Assembly (NCBI GenBank): GCA_052387735.1
Contig: JBQTIW010000263.1
Span: 1-30,296 of the forward strand
Reading direction: 5' to 3'
Source of the DNA: RBC101 sp052387735
Lineage (GTDB): Bacteria; Gemmatimonadota; Gemmatimonadetes; Gemmatimonadales; Gemmatimonadaceae
DNA: 30,296 bases
Below the pieces are notes generated by a model that had not been told where the DNA came from, made no database searches, and saw only the letters and a program-made list of their open reading frames with translations. Made by a program: the position numbers and the translations under genes. Numbering within the stretch: position 1 is the stretch's first letter; each line of letters starts with the position of its first letter. Positions 25,969-30,296 of this stretch are shown one piece after another.

Positions 25969-27102
25969 TCACGTGCGTTCGACGATGCGATCGATGAGGT
26001 AGCTGGATTGCTCCAGCGCCTCGGTCGTGAAGTCACCGAAGAACGCTCGGACCTCTTCGAACAGTGCGTTGAACGATGGCTGGTCGGCGCGCGCGATCAC
26101 GTCCGCCAGTTCCGCCGCCGCGGCTCGCAGTGCAGTCGTGACCTCCCCGGTGCGCGGGTTGCGCATTTCGATCGGTCCGTAGAGCGCGGCAGATTGGGCG
26201 AAATGTCGCGCCGTGGTGAACAACTCCAGCAGATACACGGGAGAGGTAAAGCGCAGCGATTCCTCGAGCGGAACCCCGAGCCGGGCGAGGGTGAGCCCCA
26301 TGACCTGGGTCTGGAAGTGCGTGAGCACCTGCACGACCGACATCACGCGGTCGTGCTGCTCGGGAGTGGCTTCGGTGATCAACATGCCGTGAGAGGTCAT
26401 GGTGTGGGCGACCCAATCCGCCCAGGCCTCGCCTCGCGCCCGGCACAGGACGACGCGCTGTCCTTGCAAGGTGTGCACGTTGGGCCCGAACATGGGATGC
26501 GTCCCAACGACGCTCGCGCTCGTCGCGGCCAGCATCGCATCCACAGGAGCGTGTTTGACGCTGGTGACATCCATCAGCAACCCGTCTTTGCTCACATGGG
26601 GCCCGATCTCGCGAACGACCTGTTCGGTGACGTCGATCGGGACACTGATGACGACCACATCGGCCGCGGCCGCGGCCTCCACGGGCCTGAGCTCCGTATC
26701 GACGTCGGCGACCAGCACCCGATGACCAACATCCGCGAACAGGGCCGCGAGCAGGCGCCCCATCCTGCCCTTCCCTCCAATCACGGCCACGGTTTGCGCC
26801 GTTTCGTCCGGCGTGACTTCGACGCGCAACATCGCCTGGTAGTCCCGGCTGGCGCGCAACAGCAACCGAAACATCGACTCGACCTCTCCCCGTGGCAGGC
26901 CGAGCTCTTCGGCCGTCTTGACGCGATCCTCCAGCACTTCGCGTTCGCGCTGCGTGTCGCGGATGCGGAGTCCGAGCGAGCGCTTGACCCCACCGATCTC
27001 GCTGACGAGCGCCATACGCCGCGCGATCACCTGGAGGAGGTCGCGGTCGGCGGCATCGACCATGGCGCGCAGAAGCGCGAGCGAGCGTGTGGTATCGGAC
27101 AT
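25969..27102 (-). CDS. tyrA: bifunctional chorismate mutase / prephenate dehydrogenase (T-protein)
   Basis: The 377-residue product joins an AroQ-type chorismate mutase (residues 1-90) to a prephenate dehydrogenase, the two steps from chorismate to 4-hydroxyphenylpyruvate in tyrosine synthesis. Mutase residues fit the E. coli pattern: R12, R29, K40, D49, R52, E53 and Q89 (LRAMVDAADRDLL, VKRSLG, IRDTQRERE, RDYQAML). The NAD-binding loop VAVIGGKGRMG starts near residue 105, and the catalytic-histidine region is GTHPMFGPNVHTLQGQRVVL. Length and order match E. coli TyrA. I chose ATG 27102 (MSDTTRS), with TTGAGGC upstream; the open frame to 27156 adds unrelated residues. Confidence 0.95.
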   Translation of the reverse strand: MSDTTRSLALLRAMVDAADRDLLQVIARRMALVSEIGGVKRSLGLRIRDTQREREVLEDRVKTAEELGLPRGEVESMFRLLLRASRDYQAMLRVEVTPDETAQTVAVIGGKGRMGRLLAALFADVGHRVLVADVDTELRPVEAAAAADVVVISVPIDVTEQVVREIGPHVSKDGLLMDVTSVKHAPVDAMLAATSASVVGTHPMFGPNVHTLQGQRVVLCRARGEAWADWVAHTMTSHGMLITEATPEQHDRVMSVVQVLTHFQTQVMGLTLARLGVPLEESLRFTSPVYLLELFTTARHFAQSAALYGPIEMRNPRTGEVTTALRAAAAELADVIARADQPSFNALFEEVRAFFGDFTTEALEQSSYLIDRIVERT

Positions 27103-27156
27103 GTGTGTGTTGTTTTGCCTCAATCGGGAACCATGGCGCACATCGTTAGGCGCCAC

Positions 27157-27319
27157 TCAGTCGCCGTCGATGAGATCGTTGAGCAGGCGTGCCTGCAGCC
27201 ACGCGACGCGGCTGAACGGCAGTGGGTGGTAGGCGGTAGGCGGTAGGCAGTGGGCGGTAGCGGGTCGTAAGCTTACTACTACCCTCTTTGACGCGCGCGC
27301 GCCACCGCCCACCGCCTAC
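27157..27319. repeat. long imperfect inverted repeat upstream of tyrA
   Basis: GTAGGCAGTGGGCGGTAGC at 27243-27261 pairs with 27301-27319 at 17 of 19 positions. The loop contains the perfect 10-bp palindrome GTAAGCTTAC (27267-27276). The left flank is a tandem of GGTAGGC units (27228-27248). Before the repeat, on the minus strand, a short frame ending at 27157 (FSRVAWLQARLLNDLIDGD, then TGA) looks like the tail of a lost gene. The structure is another member of the intergenic hairpin family and could block transcription into or out of the decayed region. Confidence 0.6.
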
Positions 27320-27436
27320 TCAACCCCAGACGCTGATCCTGCTGGCGCGGCAGACGGTTCGGGAACCTGTCACCTGCGTATCCCGCCTTCGACGTGCGGA
27401 CGCTGGAGTCGCGCGTGGCAGTGGCGAGCTCGCAGG

Positions 27437-27625
27437 GCACGGCTGAGCGCCGGATTGCTCGGGCTGTTCGCGGCAACGGCGCTCGCACTGTCGATCATCG
27501 GCGCGTATGGCGTGATGTCCTTTGCCGTGGTGCAGCGCACGCGCGAGATCGGCATTCGCATGGCGCTCGGTGCGGACCGGGGGGCGGCAGGGGTGCAGCC
27601 AACACAGGCGCTGACGGGAACGTAG
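27437..27625 (+). pseudogene. decayed C-terminal fragment of an ADOP-like permease (copy 1)
   Basis: The plus strand from about 27437 to the TAG at 27623-27625 reads a clear FtsX core: LLGLFAATALALSIIGAYGV, then MSFAVVQRTREIGIRMALGA. After that it runs into unrelated residues. It corresponds to the second FtsX core of the intact permease at 13103-15604 (YGVLAYTVAQRTREIGVRMA). No upstream part of the gene and no proper 3' end are present, so it is a relic. The frame upstream has no sensible start codon. Confidence 0.8.
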
Positions 27626-27743
27626 GCTGTCTGCGTTGATCTCGCAGAACGTGGAGAGCGGAGTGATCGTCGAGGACGTCGCGGAACGCAGAGACAACGA
27701 GCCGGCCAGGCGTTAGGTCTGAGCTTCGCGCGCTGGGTGCGAA

Positions 27744-27806
27744 GGCGTGAGGATGCCCGCGAAGCTGCCCGAGCGGCGCGGCTCGCACCAGCGCAAGCCA
27801 GACCAC
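27744..27806 (-). repeat. chimeric partial duplicate of the YdjM-like gene
   Basis: 27771-27806 is identical over 36 bp to 28711-28746, and the directly adjoining 27744-27770 matches 28211-28237 at 26 of 27 positions. Two segments that are 473 bp apart in the neighbouring gene (28132-29349) are therefore fused here. On the minus strand the first segment still reads GAVVWLALVRAAPL, but the joint shifts the frame, since 473 is not a multiple of three. This is a fragment of a duplicated copy carrying an internal deletion. Confidence 0.85.
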
Positions 27807-27899
27807 CGCGCCTCCGTTGCTACGTCTTGCGGCGCCTTCCCGCGACGACCAGGGCGATGCCGCCGATGATCGCCATGCCAGCGACCCGCGGTTGGTCAG

Positions 27900-28050
27900 T
27901 ACGGCGTCATGTCGTACAACGTCGCGGTGAGCCAGAGACACCGGTATCCGCATGGCACTCGGCGCCACGCGCGCGCGAGTGCTGCGGAAGGTCCTTCGGG
28001 ACGCATCGGAGACCAGCTCCCATTGGGGCCAAGTCCTGGCCGCCTCGTAG
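27900..28050 (+). pseudogene. decayed C-terminal fragment of an ADOP-like permease (copy 2)
   Basis: A second FtsX relic on the plus strand reads YGVMSYNVAVSQR at 27900-27938. It then changes frame by one at about 27942 and continues GIRMALGATRARVLRKVLRD to a TAG at 28048-28050. The expected TREI part between the two halves is deleted. It covers the same region of the permease as copy 1, so the two are parallel relics and not pieces of one gene. Confidence 0.78.
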
Positions 28051-28131
28051 CCGTCGAGGCCGTTGGGCGCATCAGCATGTGAGGCCGCCGCCTGTCGTGC
28101 GCATCGCCGGACGGACGCTGCGATCACATGC

Positions 28132-29349
28132 TCAACCCGTGGAGTGCAGCAGGTCGCTCCGTGGCGGTAGCCATGGGGGTACGTGACGCGGACAGCGCGC
28201 CGGGCGCGGAGGCGTGAGGATGCTCGCGAAGCTGCCCCGCCCTTCCCCGTAGCGGAGGTCCGAGAGCTCGACGTCTCCATTGCTCATGCGACGCCAGACC
28301 GGGATGCGCATGAAGCGAAGGGCAGCCGCCACCTCGCAGTTGGTGGCCGCGAAGTCGCGCAGCTCGGCAACCGGAGCGCTCCACGTGGATCCCCAACGAA
28401 TCTCGCGGCGATCGGTGTGCGCCGTCGTCGCGCCGGCACTCGCCCATCGCGACGCCCTCGAGCAGTCCTCCGCGTCGCGCACCCGTGGGAACGGGGCGAT
28501 GGTCGCGCCCGTAACGTGATATGCTCCGCGATCATCCGCTGCCACCAGGGCGTCAAGGCAGAACGGGTTCCCTGGCGCTGGCGAGATCACGACGTCCCGC
28601 AGGGTCGGTCCGACCTCGTGAGCAACCACGCTCCGGGCCACGCTCGCCGTCGCGAAGAACATCGCCTCGACGCCGATGAATGCGGCGAATCCCAGCAGCA
28701 CGCGTCGCGAGAGCGGCGCGGCTCGCACCAGCGCAAGCCAGACCACGGCGCCGCTGGTGAGCGCGACCGCGACCCCACGGTCCACGCTGTCGACCCGCCA
28801 CGCGGCGCCAAGGATCACGACGAGCAGAAGCCCAAACAGCGCCTTGCCAGCTGGCCCGCGCGCGGTCAGCAACAGGGGCGGCAACGCGGCGATCCACAGC
28901 CAGGGCTCGATGATGAACACCGCGTCGCCGTAGTACCAACGGTTGTCGAGCGGCCAGAAGGGGTGCACGCCGTAGCTGTTCGTGAAATCGAGCAGCACGT
29001 GCGAGAGTGTCCCGGCGAGCGCGAGGCCGAGGATCGCCCGACGCATTGGCGGCGGGCGCAGGTCACGCCGCAGCGCCAGGGCGATGCCCCACACGAGGCA
29101 GGCCGCGACGACCGCGAATGCCACGGTGTGCGTGTGGCCGCGATGGTGGAGCAGGTATGCGAGCTTCCCCATCTCCATCGAGGGACCAGCGTAGAACAGG
29201 TCGGCGTCCGGAAGCTCCGCGCAGATCACGCCGATGACGACCGCGACGCGACCGATCTGGGCCGAGCCTTCCCCGGCTCGTCGCTCCAGCAGTCCGGCGA
29301 TGGGGGCGGCCAACAGACAGCCCGCGATCGCGTGCGTGACGTTATCCAT
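28132..29349 (-). CDS. YdjM-like membrane-bound metal-dependent hydrolase
   Basis: The 405-residue product starts with the family's hallmark MDNVTHAIAGCLLAA. It continues with the metal-ligand-like motifs CAELPDADLFYAG, HHRGHTHTVAFAVV and LSHVLLDFTNSYGVHPFWP, embedded in several membrane helices. The family (YdjM/DUF457) consists of inner-membrane proteins predicted to be metal-dependent hydrolases of unknown substrate. After the membrane part comes an outer soluble domain of about 180 residues (VVISPAPGNPFCLDALVAAD to DVELSDLRYGEGRGSFA). The last 25 residues are Pro/Arg-rich and look unlike the rest, so the 3' end may have been altered by the rearrangement next to it. Confidence 0.87.
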   Translation of the reverse strand: MDNVTHAIAGCLLAAPIAGLLERRAGEGSAQIGRVAVVIGVICAELPDADLFYAGPSMEMGKLAYLLHHRGHTHTVAFAVVAACLVWGIALALRRDLRPPPMRRAILGLALAGTLSHVLLDFTNSYGVHPFWPLDNRWYYGDAVFIIEPWLWIAALPPLLLTARGPAGKALFGLLLVVILGAAWRVDSVDRGVAVALTSGAVVWLALVRAAPLSRRVLLGFAAFIGVEAMFFATASVARSVVAHEVGPTLRDVVISPAPGNPFCLDALVAADDRGAYHVTGATIAPFPRVRDAEDCSRASRWASAGATTAHTDRREIRWGSTWSAPVAELRDFAATNCEVAAALRFMRIPVWRRMSNGDVELSDLRYGEGRGSFASILTPPRPARCPRHVPPWLPPRSDLLHSTG

Positions 29350-29691
29350 TTATAGGGTGCTCGGGACGGACGAGCCATTGCGGCAGTGGCCATGGGTCGC
29401 GACGTCGTGTGGCTCGCGACCCGCAACACGTAGCGGCCCAAGAGCGCCCTACGCGTTGCCGAGCGGTTCGCAGTGACCCTCTACTGCAATTGTGCTTCTC
29501 AGTGTCTGGCGTGCGTGATAAGAAGGTAGCCGGGTGCTCTGTTGCTGGGGCTAACGACGTATGCCGCGGGTAGTTGCCTGGTGCCGGTCGGGTTGCGCGC
29601 TCAGGACTTTCTCATGCGGAAACGCGCAAGATAAAACCGCCGAGCGGCTTTATCGCGTTATCAAGGCCAGGTAAATCAAGTGGCAGCAACC
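29350..29691. other. intergenic region with an imperfect hairpin
   Basis: No gene is seen in these 342 bases. At 29621-29659 AACGCG and CGCGTT flank an inner stem (GATAAAACCG against CGGCTTTATC, one mismatch, short loop). It lies about 30 nt before the broken GIY-YIG gene and is more AT-rich than its surroundings. A leader or terminator element is possible. Confidence 0.4.
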
Positions 29692-30296
29692 ATGGTGACC
29701 AAGAAGCCATCCTCTCAGAGATCCATCGCCTGGCGCCGGAGCGCAACGGCCGCGTGGGCCGAAAGGCGTTCCTGAAAGCCACTGGCATCCCGAGAAGCAG
29801 TTCCTCGGCAAGTCCTGGGCGACCTGAAACGAGGCTGTCGCGGACGCAGGTATAGAGACTGCCAGTTTCGCGCGACCCAGGACTCCAGAGGATTCGGTTC
29901 TCGAAGCTCTCGCTCACCGTGTCGCTCGCCTCAAGAAGTGGCCGTCAGAGAATGAACTATCTCTCGCCCGGCGCCGCGACTCGTCCTATCCAAGCCTCAG
30001 GGTCATCCGTCGGCTCCGGGCGGCCGGCAACCGACCGGCCAAACTGCTTGCCCACTGCGAAGGTCGCCCGGACCCAGCGGGCGTCAAAGAGATCGCAGCA
30101 GAGCAACCTTCGCCAGCGCCACTGGAGAGTGCCTCGTACGAGCGCGCGCCCATCCAAGGCTTCGTCTACATGATGCGAACCAGGCGTCGGTGCAAGATCG
30201 GCCGTTCGAACTCTCCGGCGCGACGCCATCGCGAGGTTCGCCTTGACCTCCCCGATCCGTCGAAGCTGGTCCACTGTATCGAAACCGATGACCCCA
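29692..30296 (+). pseudogene. broken GIY-YIG (T5orf172-like) nuclease-family gene, runs off the window
   Basis: Reading across frames from ATG 29692 gives a coherent protein: ILSEIHRLAPERNGRVGRKA, then FLKATGIP, FLGKSW, NEAVADAGIETASFARP, a second helical module (VLEALAHRVARLKKWPSENE, PSLRVIRRLRAAGN), and a C-terminal GFVYMM with CKIGRSNSPARRHREVRLDL and VHCIETDDP. That ending is the GIY-YIG/T5orf172 pattern, and the two N-terminal modules resemble homing-endonuclease-associated repeats. Three lesions are visible: a missing G at 29703/29704, a missing G at about 29792, and a TGG-to-TGA change at 29825-29827. From 29828 the frame is open to the window end but has no start codon before the GIY-YIG region. 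The 3' end lies outside. Confidence 0.8.

Larger units (their letters stand above)
2216..27718. repeat. dispersed heptamer GTTAGGC (mostly CGTTAGGC), about every 1-2 kb
   Basis: Exact GTTAGGC/GCCTAAC begins at 2216, 2474, 3926, 4932, 7991, 9900, 10953, 12739, 13361, 15194, 17624, 21029, 21668, 24116 and 27145. One-base variants start at 5935, 14387, 19019 and 27712. Inside genes it is read, with one exception (19019), as NNG-TTA-GGN, giving Leu-Gly on the coding strand. Confidence 0.8.

Noticed and set aside
25792..27246. A 484-codon plus-strand reading frame opposite tyrA
   Set aside because: The minus strand encodes a complete TyrA with all motifs. The plus frame is a high-GC shadow rich in Arg, Gly and His with no recognisable domain.
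27821..27880. A minus-strand tail VAGMAIIGGIALVVAGRRRK resembling a protein-sorting C-terminus
   Set aside because: It is only about 20 residues long, has no upstream gene and lies in rearranged DNA, so it is at most a relic.
27157..28131. Insertion sequence or transposon behind the rearranged region
   Set aside because: No transposase reading frame and no paired terminal repeats with target duplication were found. The 27243/27301 repeat encloses only 39 nt.
28183..29355. A 390-codon plus-strand frame opposite the YdjM-like gene
   Set aside because: It begins in decayed DNA and mirrors a gene with clear membrane helices and metal motifs.
1..30296. CRISPR arrays, tRNA or rRNA genes
   Set aside because: No regularly spaced repeats of CRISPR length and no tRNA cloverleaf or rRNA signature were recognised by reading.

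Overview
The window looks like chromosomal DNA of a high-GC, Gram-negative, soil-type bacterium. My best guess is Gemmatimonadota, and this is an inference from gene content alone: a SusC/SusD outer-membrane pair in a GC-rich genome, a large MacB/FtsX-type (ADOP-like) permease, a DPP-IV-like S9 peptidase, a lone V4R-domain protein, and intergenic regions built of short G-rich/C-rich repeats. No intact mobile element, CRISPR array, tRNA or rRNA was found.

Layout. 1-1.8 kb: an SRPBCC protein (+) facing a small membrane protein and a UbiA-family prenyltransferase (-). 1.9-3.3 kb: a pyrimidine-nucleoside (thymidine) phosphorylase (-). 3.4-8.3 kb, all (+): an exported TPR protein, a single-domain response regulator, a GAF protein, NAD-dependent DNA ligase LigA and a V4R protein, closed by a strong intrinsic terminator. 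8.5-13 kb (+): a SusC/SusD pair. This converges across a 13-bp inverted repeat on an ADOP-like permease (-).

15.8-22.2 kb (-) is the most informative part. It is a six-gene formate dehydrogenase operon in which every gene overlaps the next. The catalytic subunit FdhA is interrupted by an in-frame TGA at the selenocysteine position. A bacterial SECIS hairpin with a GGUCU loop follows it, so the two apparent reading frames are one 1062-residue selenoprotein with a Tat signal. It is followed by a four-cluster ferredoxin subunit, an NrfD-type membrane subunit in place of cytochrome b, an undescribed 77-residue lipoprotein, FdhE, and an unrecognised 119-residue protein. Together they should form a periplasm-facing formate:quinone oxidoreductase.

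22.4-27.1 kb (-): a LytTR DNA-binding protein without a receiver domain, a small unknown protein, the S9 peptidase, and a fused chorismate mutase/prephenate dehydrogenase (TyrA). 27.1-28.1 kb is a gene graveyard: a long inverted repeat, two decayed C-terminal pieces of ADOP-like permeases, and a chimeric partial copy of the neighbouring gene. That neighbour (28.1-29.3 kb, -) is a YdjM-like membrane metal-dependent hydrolase. The window ends inside a broken GIY-YIG (T5orf172-like) gene.

Two patterns run through the whole window. One is a dispersed heptamer GTTAGGC (mostly CGTTAGGC), which accounts for all but one of the TTA leucine codons I found, always as Leu-Gly. The other is a family of self-complementary, low-complexity intergenic hairpins.
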